From Candidatus Zhuqueibacterota bacterium (GTDB lineage: Bacteria; Zhuqueibacterota; Zhuqueibacteria; Oceanimicrobiales; Oceanimicrobiaceae), in assembly GCA_029262055.1 (NCBI GenBank), contig JAJDAD010000024.1:1-64000 (forward strand): a DNA stretch of 64,000 nt, in the 5' to 3' direction. The first letter of the stretch is position 1; each line of letters opens with the position of its first letter. Under the pieces are notes generated by a model, which was not told where the DNA came from, searched no databases, and saw only the letters and a list, made by a program, of their open reading frames with translations. A program made the translations under genes and the position numbers. This document shows positions 1 through 9,046 of this stretch, in pieces.

Positions 1-155
1 TTGTAGAGAGAGGCCTGCCCGACTTTCGCGTTCTCGGGCGCCACACTGAGGCCGCTCTGCGCAAACCCGACGGTCCAGGACAAGAGCAGCAAGACAGCCG
101 CACAGGGCCAGGCCCGCAGGAAGGTTTTTGTATCAGGCAAAAATAAATGTTTCAT
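1..155 (-). CDS. secreted protein, N-terminal fragment (runs off left edge)
   Basis: Only the first 51 codons are in the window and the rest lies to the left. The start ATG is at 155-153. The translation opens with a basic stretch, then a hydrophobic core (AVLLLLSWTVG) ending in FAQ|SG, a typical Sec signal peptide with an AXA-like cleavage site. The mature part begins SGLSVAPENAKVGQ. No domain can be named from so short a piece. A second in-frame ATG lies four codons upstream, but the supposed ribosome site would then touch the start. Secreted or periplasmic location is inferred from the signal only. Confidence 0.6.
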   Translation of the reverse strand, partial: MKHLFLPDTKTFLRAWPCAAVLLLLSWTVGFAQSGLSVAPENAKVGQASLY

Positions 156-224
156 AGCGGCACACATATCCTGTTTTTTGGAAAATGGGCTCCCCTGGAG
201 GTTTCCTGCTCTTTGCAAACTTTG

Positions 225-256
225 TACCACAACAAACAAGCTTGCCGGTGCAAGCT
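225..256 (-). terminator. intrinsic terminator after the TPR gene
   Basis: A perfect 7-bp inverted repeat (AGCTTGC / GCAAGCT, 239-245 with 250-256) with a 4-base loop. Read on the minus strand it is followed by a T-rich tail (TTGTTTGTTG). It lies 8 bases beyond the stop codon of the minus-strand TPR gene. Confidence 0.6.
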
Positions 257-263
257 GTACAGC

Positions 264-1388
264 TTATTTCAAGATAGCTCTGAGAAGAATCAAGAATCCC
301 TTCCCGTCGTTCTCGGCCAGTTTGAGATTCTTTTCGGCTTTCCGAAAGGCCGGATTGATTTTCAGCGCAGCACGGAACTCGTCCAGTGACCGTAAGAACA
401 AGTTGCGGCACTGAATCAAGTTGGCGACCCCAAGATTGTTTCTGGCATCCGCATAGTCCGGATGCTCCCGGATTACGCGCTGCAGGTTTTCGACGTATGT
501 GGATATGAACTGCTCATCCTTGCCCTTGCCGCCATACATAAACTTGAGATAGAACTCATTTTCAATATTAAAGAAGCGCGACAGAACATCAGCGGGCTTG
601 CTGAGCAAGAATTCGTCAACAGCTTTGTCGTATGCCTTCTCTCGCACCAACGCCATAACCTGGTCAAAGTTTCCGATCTGATGATTGACAAAGCGCTCGG
701 ACGCATGCTCTAGTGACTCGAGGGCGCGAGTCAGCTCATCCCCGGCTTGCTCGTTGCTTTCATCGTCGAGCTTGCGATAGTTGGCGAGCAACGCCACTCC
801 GAGGTGGTAGTGAGCTCCGATATAGTTTTTACTCAACTCAATCGCACGACCCAGGTGCTCGATGGCGGCGGGGTAGTCCTCTTTGTACAGATATGCCACG
901 CCTAGGTAGTTCTGAATATCAGCATATTCCGGGGCATACTCAGCGCCGCGCTTAAGCGCCTCAATGGCCTCGTCATAGCGGTTGGTCATCAAGTGCAATT
1001 TACCAAGATTGCCCAGTGCCTCGGGGTGCGTCGGCTCGATCTCCAGAGCCAGCAGCAGTTGTCCCTCAGCCTCCTCATGTAAACTCTTTTCCAAGAAAAC
1101 CTGCCCTAGCTTGATTGCGGAGGGTGCATGACGGACAGCTTTAACCTTTTCAGAAATGTAATAGAGGATTTCGATCTCTGTGATCAGGTCATTGTGCAAT
1201 TGCTGCAGCTGCTCATGCCGCGCCGCATCATCGCCTTCCGTGCCGGCCGGGCTCTCCTTCGTTGAGATCACCTGGCCGCTCAAAAAGATGCGTGATACCA
1301 GCTGCTGCTCGGCTTCGACATAACTTGTCTCAACGTGGAATTCTCTGCCACCGAGTGAAACGTCACTGTTCAGGCCCTGGCTCTCCAT
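264..1388 (-). CDS. TPR-repeat protein, probably cytoplasmic
   Basis: A 374-residue protein with no signal peptide or membrane segment. Residues about 110-215 carry consecutive tetratricopeptide repeats (patterns like A-L-G-N-L-G-K-L and A-I-E-A-L-K-R-G), and at least one more repeat lies near the C-terminus (ARNNLGVANLIQ). TPR arrays mediate protein-protein contacts, so no enzymatic role can be assigned. The start at 1388 is supported by an AAGGA sequence 6 bases upstream. It stands alone between an upstream gap of about 250 bases and a terminator. Confidence 0.75.
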   Translation of the reverse strand: MESQGLNSDVSLGGREFHVETSYVEAEQQLVSRIFLSGQVISTKESPAGTEGDDAARHEQLQQLHNDLITEIEILYYISEKVKAVRHAPSAIKLGQVFLEKSLHEEAEGQLLLALEIEPTHPEALGNLGKLHLMTNRYDEAIEALKRGAEYAPEYADIQNYLGVAYLYKEDYPAAIEHLGRAIELSKNYIGAHYHLGVALLANYRKLDDESNEQAGDELTRALESLEHASERFVNHQIGNFDQVMALVREKAYDKAVDEFLLSKPADVLSRFFNIENEFYLKFMYGGKGKDEQFISTYVENLQRVIREHPDYADARNNLGVANLIQCRNLFLRSLDEFRAALKINPAFRKAEKNLKLAENDGKGFLILLRAILK

Positions 1389-1638
1389 AATAGTCCTTTT
1401 CCCGTGATGTTAACAATAATGTTGACTCAAGAAGATAGCTTTACGCTGAGAAGGTCCTTTCATCCATGCTCATACGGGACAAGCGCACAAAGTATGAAAC
1501 GGCGTTTGCAAAGTGTTTGAATCAAAAGGTGGGGCCGTTGAGAAATGATTTTGTTTGCAGCTTGAGGCTGTGCTCATCTTGTCCTTGATAGCATTTTGCG
1601 ATTTCCTATCACATTATCGGCTGTATTGCTCCAGCTCT
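1389..1638. other. gene-free stretch between pta and the TPR gene; small operator-like repeat
   Basis: No coding or RNA gene is visible. An 18-base inverted repeat lies at 1409-1426 (GTTAACA, 4-base centre, TGTTGAC; one mismatch between arms). It is about 20 bases upstream of the TPR gene start, where a repressor or activator could bind. No convincing -35/-10 pair was found around it. Confidence 0.3.
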
Positions 1639-2652
1639 TTAATTCCAACTACTTAGGGTGGCTTCAGGCTCGCCCTGGCCTTGCACCGCACAGATGCAGC
1701 TCACATCTACAATATCGCGCCAGGAACACCCGCGTGACAGATCGTTCATCGGCTTGGCCAAACCTTGCAGAATGGGTCCGATGGCCGTGGCGCCTCCCAG
1801 GCGCTCCGCAAGCTTGTAACCGATATTCCCGGCATCCAGGTTGGGGAAGATAAGGACATTCGCACGGCCCGCCACCGGGCTATCCGGCGCTTTTCGCCCA
1901 GCCACCGCCGCAACAATCGCGGCATCCAGTTGCAGCTCACCGTCAACCGTTATGTCCGGACGAACCTTGCGTACGATGTCTACGGCCTGCCTGACCTTGT
2001 CAACCATAGGATGATCAGCGCTCCCCGCGGTCGAAAAAGAGAGCATTGCGACAAGGGGCTCCTGTTCGGTCAAACGCAGATGCGTCCCCGCAGAAGCAAT
2101 AGCTATATCGGCAAGTTGAGCCGCCGTGGGATCCGGAACGACGGCACAATCGCCAAACGTCAGAATCCGGTTCTCCGGCAACACCATCGCAAACGCACTC
2201 GAAACCAGCGAGGCGTTGGCCGCCGTGCCAACCGACCGCAGCGCAGCCCGCAGGACATCGCCGGTGGTATAAACACAACCCGCCACCACGCAGTCGCACG
2301 CGCCCCCGGCAAGCATCATGGCAGCAAAAACCAGCGGGTCGAGGACTTTTTCGGCACACTCCTCTAACGACACTCCCCTCGAACGTTGCGACTCATACAA
2401 CGCATCGCGGTACTGCTCACGCCTGGCTGCATTTTTGGGATCACATATTTCTACGCCGCTCAGGTCTATTCCTTCTGCCGCGGCGGCTTGCACGATCTCG
2501 GATTGCGCGCCGAGCAAAACACACGACAACAATTCCTGCCTGCTTAGGAACTCTGCGGCAGCGAGGACCCGCGGATCGGAACCCTCCGGGAGAGCTACCT
2601 TTTTTCCGGTATTCCCGGCCCGTCGATGAATTGATTCAATAAAATCAAGCAT
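1639..2652 (-). CDS. pta: phosphate acetyltransferase
   Basis: A 337-residue protein matching the short, single-domain Pta family, which interconverts acetyl-CoA plus phosphate with acetyl phosphate plus CoA in the cytoplasm. Visible family segments include [19 protein letters not shown] at the N-terminus, [23 protein letters not shown] mid-protein, [10 protein letters not shown] and [13 protein letters not shown] towards the C-terminus. The length is that of the catalytic domain, without the DRTGG and DUF-type N-terminal domains of the long enterobacterial form. Its start overlaps the 3' end of coaD by 8 bases, so the two are probably translationally coupled. No ackA is in the window. Confidence 0.9.
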   Translation of the reverse strand: MLDFIESIHRRAGNTGKKVALPEGSDPRVLAAAEFLSRQELLSCVLLGAQSEIVQAAAAEGIDLSGVEICDPKNAARREQYRDALYESQRSRGVSLEECAEKVLDPLVFAAMMLAGGACDCVVAGCVYTTGDVLRAALRSVGTAANASLVSSAFAMVLPENRILTFGDCAVVPDPTAAQLADIAIASAGTHLRLTEQEPLVAMLSFSTAGSADHPMVDKVRQAVDIVRKVRPDITVDGELQLDAAIVAAVAGRKAPDSPVAGRANVLIFPNLDAGNIGYKLAERLGGATAIGPILQGLAKPMNDLSRGCSWRDIVDVSCICAVQGQGEPEATLSSWN

Positions 2653-3139
2653 CGCGATACTTCAAGGATAGCTGTTCCTGTACGTACGGGGAAACGAAGG
2701 AGCTAACGTCTCCGTCAAACTTTGCTACCTCCTTCACAATGGTCGAGTTCAAGTATGTATACTTTTCGTTTGGCATAAGAAAAACTGTAACAATGTCGTT
2801 GGAGAGCTTTCGGTTCACCAGCGCCATTTGAAACTCAAACTCGAAATCGGTGATCGCGCGCAGACCGCGGACAATGACAGCGGCCTCCCTCCGTTCAGCA
2901 TAATCCATCAGCAAACCGTCGAAACTCTCAACTGTCGCATTGTCCAGTCCGGACAGCTCTTCCTGAATCATCGCAACTCTTTCCTCCACCAAAAACAGAG
3001 GTTGTTTGCCGGGGTTGTTGGTCACAGCCACGACAACGCTGTCAAACAAGCTGGCGGCGCGCTGTACAATATCCATGTGACCATTTGTGACCGGATCAAA
3101 GGTGCCGGGGTAAATGGCCTGCTTTCCTTCACCCTTCAT
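2645..3139 (-). CDS. coaD: phosphopantetheine adenylyltransferase
   Basis: CoaD transfers AMP from ATP to 4'-phosphopantetheine, the penultimate step of coenzyme A synthesis. The nucleotidyltransferase signature is complete: [18 protein letters not shown] near the N-terminus (TNGH is the [H/T]xGH motif), [15 protein letters not shown] in the middle and the [10 protein letters not shown] loop. From ATG at 3139 the protein has 164 residues, typical for the family. An ATG two codons earlier (3145) is equally possible. The reading frame stays open far upstream, but that extension lies inside rsmD. The start overlaps the rsmD stop by about 11 bases; rsmD-coaD is a very common pair. Confidence 0.92.
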   Translation of the reverse strand: MKGEGKQAIYPGTFDPVTNGHMDIVQRAASLFDSVVVAVTNNPGKQPLFLVEERVAMIQEELSGLDNATVESFDGLLMDYAERREAAVIVRGLRAITDFEFEFQMALVNRKLSNDIVTVFLMPNEKYTYLNSTIVKEVAKFDGDVSSFVSPYVQEQLSLKYRDA

Positions 3140-3680
3140 TGACATAAAAGGAAAGGCGGGAGTCGCCCGCGGTCTTTGTTTTAGCCAAAGCCAGTCCGTC
3201 AATAGCCGCGCCAGGTTCGCCCCGGGAGCTGCCTTCAACGACCAACCTGCCACCGATATCCAGTAGGCCGCTATTGACAATCATGTTAGCCACCTCGACT
3301 GTCGAGTCTGTGTGATAGGGAGGATCCGCGACGATCAAGCTAAAGGTCCGGCCTCTACGGGAGAGTGCGAGCATCGCAGCATTAGCGGAACTCTTGAGTA
3401 CTTCCGATTTATCTGTGAAGCTTGTCCGGGCAAGATTGCGCAGCAAAACCTCGCCAACCGCCCGACTCCTCTCGATAAAAACAGCCTTGGCCGCGCCGCG
3501 GCTCAAGGCTTCGATTCCCAAGCTTCCAGTGCCGGCGTACACGTCTAGTACGTCGATGCCGGAAACATCCTGCAGGACATTAAAAATAATCTCTTTCGTC
3601 CGGTCCGCTGTCGGTCTCAATGAGCGACTTTTCAGAGAGTCTAACCGAAAGCCTCTATGCGTACCAGCAATGATGCGCAT
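3129..3680 (-). CDS. rsmD: 16S rRNA (guanine966-N2)-methyltransferase
   Basis: A 183-residue class I methyltransferase of the RsmD family, which methylates G966 of 16S rRNA in the small ribosomal subunit. It begins MRIIAGTHRGFRL, has the SAM-binding segment LDVYAGTGSLGIEALSRGA (residues about 44-63) and the catalytic DPPY motif at residues 119-122. The gene ends inside the start of coaD. The 15-base gap to the preceding PilN-like gene suggests co-transcription. Confidence 0.92.
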   Translation of the reverse strand: MRIIAGTHRGFRLDSLKSRSLRPTADRTKEIIFNVLQDVSGIDVLDVYAGTGSLGIEALSRGAAKAVFIERSRAVGEVLLRNLARTSFTDKSEVLKSSANAAMLALSRRGRTFSLIVADPPYHTDSTVEVANMIVNSGLLDIGGRLVVEGSSRGEPGAAIDGLALAKTKTAGDSRLSFYVNEG

Positions 3681-3695
3681 GCTACCCGACGTTCG

Positions 3696-4835
3696 TCAAC
3701 TCTGCTCGTAAAGAAACAGATTCAGAATTAGAATCAAGTTGTCGTCCCGGTAAGACACCATGTCCGGAGATACCAGGAGGATCTTTGCAAACTCAAGGTT
3801 GACGGCCTCGTTGCCCATTTCCTCTAAAAAGCTGATAAGAGAAGACTGGTTACCACGAATCCGGCCGAGTAACGGCACTTTTTGGTAACCACCGGCATAA
3901 CTTCCCGCCTGTGTTTTTAGCTCCCGCACGCTCAAACCATAGCGTTCAGCGGTTTTGCGAATCCAGTCGCGGGCCTCGGCCCCGGAATAAAACCGAACGT
4001 TTTCTCCCGAAGAACTCGTGCCACTCGGTGCAATTTTGCCGGACACCAGCACCTTCTCGAGGGACTGGCCGTTGGACGCAACACTGTTTTCCGAGACAAC
4101 GGCAAAGCTGCCCATCGAACTTAGCTGCTTGGCAAAAGCCCGCGCATCAGACGATGAGCTTGCCACAACTTCGAAATGAGCACGTTCACCTGCAAAGGAA
4201 ATCAGGGTTGTGCTGAGGCTGGAAGGCACTGAGCCCATAAGGCTTGTAACAGAACGAACACCGGACCGGGATCTTGAAAACAATTGCTCAGTGACCGGCG
4301 GTTCATTGCGGGATAGCGCTGCCGAAGAGCCACTTGGGCGAGCAGCGGGTCTGACGGGCTCTGGTTCAGGTTCCGCCTCTACAACAGGCCTCGACACAAC
4401 CGGCTCATCTTCAACGGGTTCTAAAAAGTCCTCCCGCGTCACATCCTGTTCGACAACGTCTGAGCTTTCGACATTCTCCCCAGCCAGATCGGACGCAAAC
4501 TGCTGCTCAAGTGAGGCGAGCTCATCATCGGTGGCAGGACTTGAGGCTTGCCCTGAACCACTCGGCCCCTCCGCTATCTCCGGGCCGTCGCCGCCAAGCA
4601 TAAAATAATAGACAGCCCCGCCAAGCAGGACAATCACACTAAACACAATCAAAGTAGAGACCAGTGAAGAGTAGTTTCGCTTTCGTGCAAACCCGGCGGT
4701 TTTTGTAGTGTCGAATGTTTCTGTTCGTTCCTCAAAAGCAAGCTCTTCGGTGTCCATGTTTGCTGTTTGAGTGAACTCCTCCGGCCGTTCCTCTTCCCCG
4801 GTGTTGTCGTCGCCTATCAAATTAATGTCAACCAT
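3696..4835 (-). CDS. PilN-like single-pass membrane protein
   Basis: A 379-residue protein starting MVDINLIGDD, which resembles the conserved cytoplasmic N-terminus of PilN-type proteins (xxINLL) that bind PilM. An acidic cytoplasmic part is followed by one membrane helix at about residues 58-80. Then comes a Ser/Pro/Glu-rich linker, and a C-terminal alpha/beta domain containing repeated 'L-x-S-M-G' segments like the PilN/PilO core. It is longer than classical PilN (about 200 residues). It follows a PilM-like gene by 24 bases. The PilN call rests on the N-terminal motif, topology and context, not on clear overall similarity. Confidence 0.5.
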   Translation of the reverse strand: MVDINLIGDDNTGEEERPEEFTQTANMDTEELAFEERTETFDTTKTAGFARKRNYSSLVSTLIVFSVIVLLGGAVYYFMLGGDGPEIAEGPSGSGQASSPATDDELASLEQQFASDLAGENVESSDVVEQDVTREDFLEPVEDEPVVSRPVVEAEPEPEPVRPAARPSGSSAALSRNEPPVTEQLFSRSRSGVRSVTSLMGSVPSSLSTTLISFAGERAHFEVVASSSSDARAFAKQLSSMGSFAVVSENSVASNGQSLEKVLVSGKIAPSGTSSSGENVRFYSGAEARDWIRKTAERYGLSVRELKTQAGSYAGGYQKVPLLGRIRGNQSSLISFLEEMGNEAVNLEFAKILLVSPDMVSYRDDNLILILNLFLYEQS

Positions 4836-4859
4836 AATTCACTCCATAAATTTGTTTGC

Positions 4860-5822
4860 CTAGTGAATCGCCCTCAGTGCAGCGCCCACCGAAATCATGT
4901 AACGCTCATGACGGGATTCACCCAATTCGTCCTTGGCTTCAGCGCCCACTTTGATCTTTCTGAACGGATCAGCTCGGTTAATTGGCACATCGTTGCCGTT
5001 TTGTAAAGCTTCCAAAACACCGTTCTCTACACGCTCACCATAAAGATAGATCTCGCTCAAATCCTCAATTCCACTACCTATCTGACTGTCGACAATAATC
5101 CTGCGCAGCTCTTTAGAAATCAGGCGGGAGCGAGACTCTTCACCTATTTCCAGATTGTTGTTTCCGAGCCCGGACTCAACTTCCTGCGTGAAGAAGAAAG
5201 CCCCGCCCCTCATGAAAGAGAAGTGGATCTTCTTATCCTCAACATCAACAATGCAGACTTTGTCCTCGTCTTTGTAGTCGTAGTTCAGCAATAGAGAGCG
5301 CTGCGCCGAAAACATGTCGACATCGACGAAACTAAGATGCAAGTCGGTATGCTGAAAGACGGCTTTCAAAAACCGAACTATCTTCTTGCGGACCACGACT
5401 ATTAGGAGGTTGCCTGCCGCATCGGTCCCCCTTTCTATTTCCTCGAAGTCGACAACATAGTCATCAACCGGGGCGACGGTAAACTGGCCGACCTCCCAAT
5501 TAACATGGTCCTCGACGGCATCGCCCTGCAACGATTCTTCCAGCTTAAGCCTCTTGACCAAGACCATGCGGGAATCCAGGGAGAATGCCACCCCCTTTGC
5601 TTGAAACTTTTGGGACTGATACAGCCGCATAATGTCCTCCGCGAACCGCCGAGGAAGACTTCTGTCATCAAAGACATCAAAATCAAAGGGCTGTCTTGTT
5701 CTTCCCTGAGCAACTTGAACGATTTGAAACTCATCCTGAGAAACCCGCCTGCCCTCGACAATTCTCAATTGGTCGTCGACCAACTGAATGCCAAGAACGG
5801 CGTCGTGTTCTTCCTGGCCCAT
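4860..5822 (-). CDS. PilM-like actin-fold ATPase
   Basis: A 320-residue cytoplasmic protein with the layout of PilM/FtsA-type actin-like proteins. There is an N-terminal beta strand pair (AVLGIQLVDDQLRIVEG), a segment like HVNWEVGQFTVAPVDDYVVDF that resembles the PilM 'E-A-x-Q-x-x-P' region, and a second phosphate-loop-like strand pair (VCIVDVEDKKIHFSFMRGG). In type IV pilus and type II secretion systems PilM anchors PilN/PilO to the cytoplasmic membrane. The canonical DxG of PilM's first ATP loop reads GIQLVDD here, so nucleotide binding is uncertain. Confidence 0.6.
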   Translation of the reverse strand: MGQEEHDAVLGIQLVDDQLRIVEGRRVSQDEFQIVQVAQGRTRQPFDFDVFDDRSLPRRFAEDIMRLYQSQKFQAKGVAFSLDSRMVLVKRLKLEESLQGDAVEDHVNWEVGQFTVAPVDDYVVDFEEIERGTDAAGNLLIVVVRKKIVRFLKAVFQHTDLHLSFVDVDMFSAQRSLLLNYDYKDEDKVCIVDVEDKKIHFSFMRGGAFFFTQEVESGLGNNNLEIGEESRSRLISKELRRIIVDSQIGSGIEDLSEIYLYGERVENGVLEALQNGNDVPINRADPFRKIKVGAEAKDELGESRHERYMISVGAALRAIH

Positions 5823-5845
5823 CAGTTTATACCTCCGGTGTAATG

Positions 5846-6745
5846 CTACTCCTCTTCAGTCTCCCAACTCTTTTCACCGCTCTCAATCTTGCCATGATTC
5901 TGAATGGAGAGGCCACCGATTTTGGATTTTAAAAAATCTGCCTCGACCAACGCGATATCGTCTTCATTGATCGGGCTATAAATGTTCAAATACTTCACGA
6001 CTGATGTGTCAACATGAACCAACCGGAATTCACGGCTAGTTGTTGGGCACGAAGCGAGCTGCTCCAAAGATTCTCCCTTGTACGCAGGAACACTGTCACG
6101 AATCTCCTCGAAGCTGGCAATCATGGAAGAGATCACACCTACCACATCAGCACTGGCCTTTGAAGCGGCCTCCAACTGACCACTTGCTACGGAATTTTTC
6201 ACGATCTCCATATCCATGGTAAACTTCTTTGAATCGACAAACTTGAATGCCTCTCTCAAGGGCTCCATAGGCATATTCGGAAGATTTTTCATCCGGTCGT
6301 GCACATACTCCACGTAGCCAGCCAGTGCTCTCGAGTCAAACTTAATGGCGTTTTGTAACTCCGTCAGAGAGTCAATCATAACAGTGTCCATTGCGGATGG
6401 AATGGCCGCAAGTATCAGACCCTGTCTGTCGTTAAAGTCCTGCAGCCGGGTCAAAACTGAGTCGAGGCCACCAACAACCACGGAATCTACATAGTGCGCG
6501 TATTCCGGGTTCGTCCGGATAAAGTCAAATATTTGCGTCAGCGTGTCAGTATAGACACTATTATACTTCTGGTACTGAAGCCCGGCTTTCTGAATCTCGC
6601 TCATGCGATACTGACTCAGTTCCAGACTCTCATGCTCACGATCAGCCAACACTTTAGGGTACAAGATTGACGCTACCAGGGTAACAGCCAGAACCAATAT
6701 TAAGAACTTATATAGAATCGATCCCTTTACTTTTTGTTCTGCCAT
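5846..6745 (-). CDS. unrecognised single-pass membrane protein of the PilMN-like locus
   Basis: A 299-residue protein with a short basic N-terminus and one membrane helix at about residues 11-30. It then has a largely helical domain containing many acidic and polar residues (FDFIRTNPEYAHYVDSVVVG; MDMEIVKNSVASGQLEAASK), predicted to lie outside the cytoplasm. I do not recognise the family. It is 23 bases upstream of the PilM-like gene, so it is likely part of the same envelope complex. The position before rather than after PilM/PilN argues against simply calling it PilO. Confidence 0.6.
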   Translation of the reverse strand: MAEQKVKGSILYKFLILVLAVTLVASILYPKVLADREHESLELSQYRMSEIQKAGLQYQKYNSVYTDTLTQIFDFIRTNPEYAHYVDSVVVGGLDSVLTRLQDFNDRQGLILAAIPSAMDTVMIDSLTELQNAIKFDSRALAGYVEYVHDRMKNLPNMPMEPLREAFKFVDSKKFTMDMEIVKNSVASGQLEAASKASADVVGVISSMIASFEEIRDSVPAYKGESLEQLASCPTTSREFRLVHVDTSVVKYLNIYSPINEDDIALVEADFLKSKIGGLSIQNHGKIESGEKSWETEEE

Positions 6746-6788
6746 TTTTCCTCCCTCAATAAGGTTTGTGGCTGAGTCCGTTGTTCAG

Positions 6789-7268
6789 TTATTTAACAGG
6801 CAACAGAAAAGGCCCGAGCCTTTCCAGGGTTCGCTTACCTACGCCGTTGACTTTGGTCAGGTCTTCGATCTGTGCGAATGGACCATAAGTCGACCTATAG
6901 TCGACAATTCTACCAGCCAATACCGGGCCTATCTTCGGCAGCCGCTGCAACTCCTCTCGGCTAGCCGTGTTCAGATCTATTCTTAAGCCTGACGCCTCGT
7001 TGCTTATCTGTGGCGGCGCAGCTTTACGAGCTGCGGCACCCGCAACAACCTCGATGGCGAACCCAGCCTCCACGGATGCGGAATCACTCGCCGCCAACTC
7101 AAGCTCCTGCGCTTTCAACTTAAAAGACCCAACAACTCCCGCATCCACCGAAGAAGCCCCGGCGGCGCCACCACCCAGACGCTCAACAAGCTTGACACCC
7201 GACCCCACAACCAAACCAAGAGTTAAAATCGCGACAATCCTCTGCTCATCCCCGCTTAGCCCGAACAT
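6789..7268 (-). CDS. ComEA-like helix-hairpin-helix protein
   Basis: A 159-residue protein with an N-terminal membrane helix (about residues 10-26), an Ala/Ser-rich linker and a C-terminal pair of helix-hairpin-helix motifs (about residues 96-156). These hold the family signature IDLNTASREELQRLPKIGP and VNGVGKRTLERLGP. ComEA-type proteins bind double-stranded DNA outside the cytoplasmic membrane during natural transformation, although many HhH proteins of this kind have no proven uptake role. It is 2 bases from the end of dnaJ and 43 bases before the PilMN-like locus, which fits a DNA-uptake or pilus context. No comEC is in the window. Confidence 0.8.
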   Translation of the reverse strand: MFGLSGDEQRIVAILTLGLVVGSGVKLVERLGGGAAGASSVDAGVVGSFKLKAQELELAASDSASVEAGFAIEVVAGAAARKAAPPQISNEASGLRIDLNTASREELQRLPKIGPVLAGRIVDYRSTYGPFAQIEDLTKVNGVGKRTLERLGPFLLPVK

Positions 7269-7270
7269 CG

Positions 7271-8392
7271 CTAAAACACAGCCTCCTTGACACGCTCAAA
7301 AAAGCTCCGCCCTCCCTCGGGCGGTTTAACATTTTCGCCTTGCCCCAGCGTTTTAAGCAACTCTTTTTCCTCCGACGACAGTGTCGTGGGTGTCCAGACC
7401 ACGATACGCACCAACTGGTCCCCCCGGCCGCCACCATCGAGATGAGCAATACCCCTGTTTCTCATCCGGAGAATCTTGTTGGACTGCGTTCCGGCCGGCA
7501 CCTGCAATCTTGCCCGTCCCCCCAAGGTCGGAACCTCAACCTCTGTACCAAGCGCGACCTGGCTAAAACTGAGAGGCAGGTCATAAAGAACATCATCGCC
7601 GTGTCGCTCAAAGTGTTCGTGCTCGAGCTCCTCGATCAAGACAATAACATCGCCATTATCACCACCTCGCAAGGCAGCATCGCCTTCACCGCGAACCGTG
7701 ATATAGTTCCCGGAAGTAACGCCGGCAGGAACATCAACCACGATTGTCGCCTCGCCTCGCGTCCGCCCCTCGCCGCCGCATGCTCGGCAGGACTCCTTCA
7801 CGACCTTGCCCTGACCATGACATTCCGGACAGGTGGTAATATTGACAAACTGCCCGAACAGTGACTGGGAAACCTGCCGGACCTCGCCCGCGCCACGACA
7901 CTGAGAGCATGTTTCCTGTCCTGCACCAGGCGCCGCACCCGAACCACTGCACTGCTCACAAGCCCCGTGCCTGCCCAAACGAATTTTCTTTTCAACGCCG
8001 CCGGCGATCTCTTCCAGTGTCAACCTGATCCTAACCTGAAGATCCTTGCCCCGGCTCCGGCGGGCACCCCCACCACGCCTTCCCATCCCAAAGAAATCTC
8101 CAAACCCCTCAGACATGAACGTGCGAAGGGCATCGCTCAAGTCAAACTCTACGCCAAACCCGCCTGCCCCACCTTTCAAGCCGGCATGCCCAAACTGATC
8201 GTACCTCTGCCGCTTCTGAGGATCGCGTAACACCTCGTAGGCCTCAGTAACTTCTTTAAACTTTTGCTCTGCAGCAGCGTCGCCAGAGTTGCGGTCCGGA
8301 TGATACTCCATCGCCAGCTTGCGATAGGCCTTCTTGATCTCGTCCTCGCCGGCAGCCTTGGCAACACCTAGAATTTCGTAGTAGTCTCGCAT
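7271..8392 (-). CDS. dnaJ: chaperone DnaJ
   Basis: A full-length 373-residue type I DnaJ, the co-chaperone that stimulates DnaK ATPase activity. The J domain covers residues 1-70, with HPD at 31-33. A Gly/Phe-rich segment ([16 protein letters not shown]) follows. Four zinc-binding repeats are intact: [24 protein letters not shown] and CRACGGEG. The C-terminal substrate-binding domains end the protein. It lies 62 bases downstream of grpE. dnaK is not in the window. Confidence 0.95.
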   Translation of the reverse strand: MRDYYEILGVAKAAGEDEIKKAYRKLAMEYHPDRNSGDAAAEQKFKEVTEAYEVLRDPQKRQRYDQFGHAGLKGGAGGFGVEFDLSDALRTFMSEGFGDFFGMGRRGGGARRSRGKDLQVRIRLTLEEIAGGVEKKIRLGRHGACEQCSGSGAAPGAGQETCSQCRGAGEVRQVSQSLFGQFVNITTCPECHGQGKVVKESCRACGGEGRTRGEATIVVDVPAGVTSGNYITVRGEGDAALRGGDNGDVIVLIEELEHEHFERHGDDVLYDLPLSFSQVALGTEVEVPTLGGRARLQVPAGTQSNKILRMRNRGIAHLDGGGRGDQLVRIVVWTPTTLSSEEKELLKTLGQGENVKPPEGGRSFFERVKEAVF

Positions 8393-8454
8393 ACACCGTA
8401 CACTATGTCGCCGGGCAACCAGGCACAGCCGACCAAGCGCCTCTATTTTTCAAA

Positions 8455-9033
8455 TTACTTGCTTACCAAAACTTGTGAATGACGAATCACTCGCCCATTC
8501 ATGCTGTACCCCCTGAGATGCTCGCCCACAACGAACCCGGACGAGTACTCATCACTGTCAACCTGCAACAACGCCTCGTGCTGCTCAGGGTCAAACTCCC
8601 GCCCAACAGCCTCGATGACGGCAACCCCACACTTTTGCAGCAGTTGTAAAAAATTCTTACAAATCAACTCGACACCACCCAGGAGGCCGTCAAAGTCGCG
8701 CTTCTCATGCGCCGCGGCCAAAGACCGCTCAAGATCATCCAAAGCCGGCAACAACTCCGAAACCACATCGGAGCCGGCGTTTTTGACTATTGCGGCATAC
8801 TCATTTTCCGTGCGCTTCTTAAAGTTGTCGAACTCCGCCGTCCGACGCAGAAGCATATCTTTCAGATCGTCGCGCTCCTTCTTCAGGGCCGCCACCTCTT
8901 TCTTTAGCTTTGCAGCCGAACCCGAAGCCCCAGACTCTTTTGAAGCCTTCCGCTTTGTCCGAGCCCTGGCGGCCACGCCATCCACGCCGACACCATTCAC
9001 CACATTATCCCGCTTTTCATTCTTCGCACTCAT
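8455..9033 (-). CDS. grpE: nucleotide exchange factor GrpE
   Basis: GrpE releases ADP from DnaK. The 192-residue protein has a charged, disordered N-terminus, a long coiled-coil (about residues 40-90: LKKEVAALKKERDDLKDMLL) with the family core RRTAEFDNFKKRTENE, and the beta-wing domain ending VIRHSQVLVSK. The start at 9033 is chosen because AAAGG lies 8 bases upstream. An earlier in-frame ATG at 9066 would overlap hrcA by 20 bases and add an atypical N-terminus. Confidence 0.95.
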   Translation of the reverse strand: MSAKNEKRDNVVNGVGVDGVAARARTKRKASKESGASGSAAKLKKEVAALKKERDDLKDMLLRRTAEFDNFKKRTENEYAAIVKNAGSDVVSELLPALDDLERSLAAAHEKRDFDGLLGGVELICKNFLQLLQKCGVAVIEAVGREFDPEQHEALLQVDSDEYSSGFVVGEHLRGYSMNGRVIRHSQVLVSK

Positions 9034-9046
9034 AAAAGAACCTTTA

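Noticed and set aside
1765-2367. 200-residue open frame opposite pta
   Set aside because: Antisense to a clear phosphate acetyltransferase.
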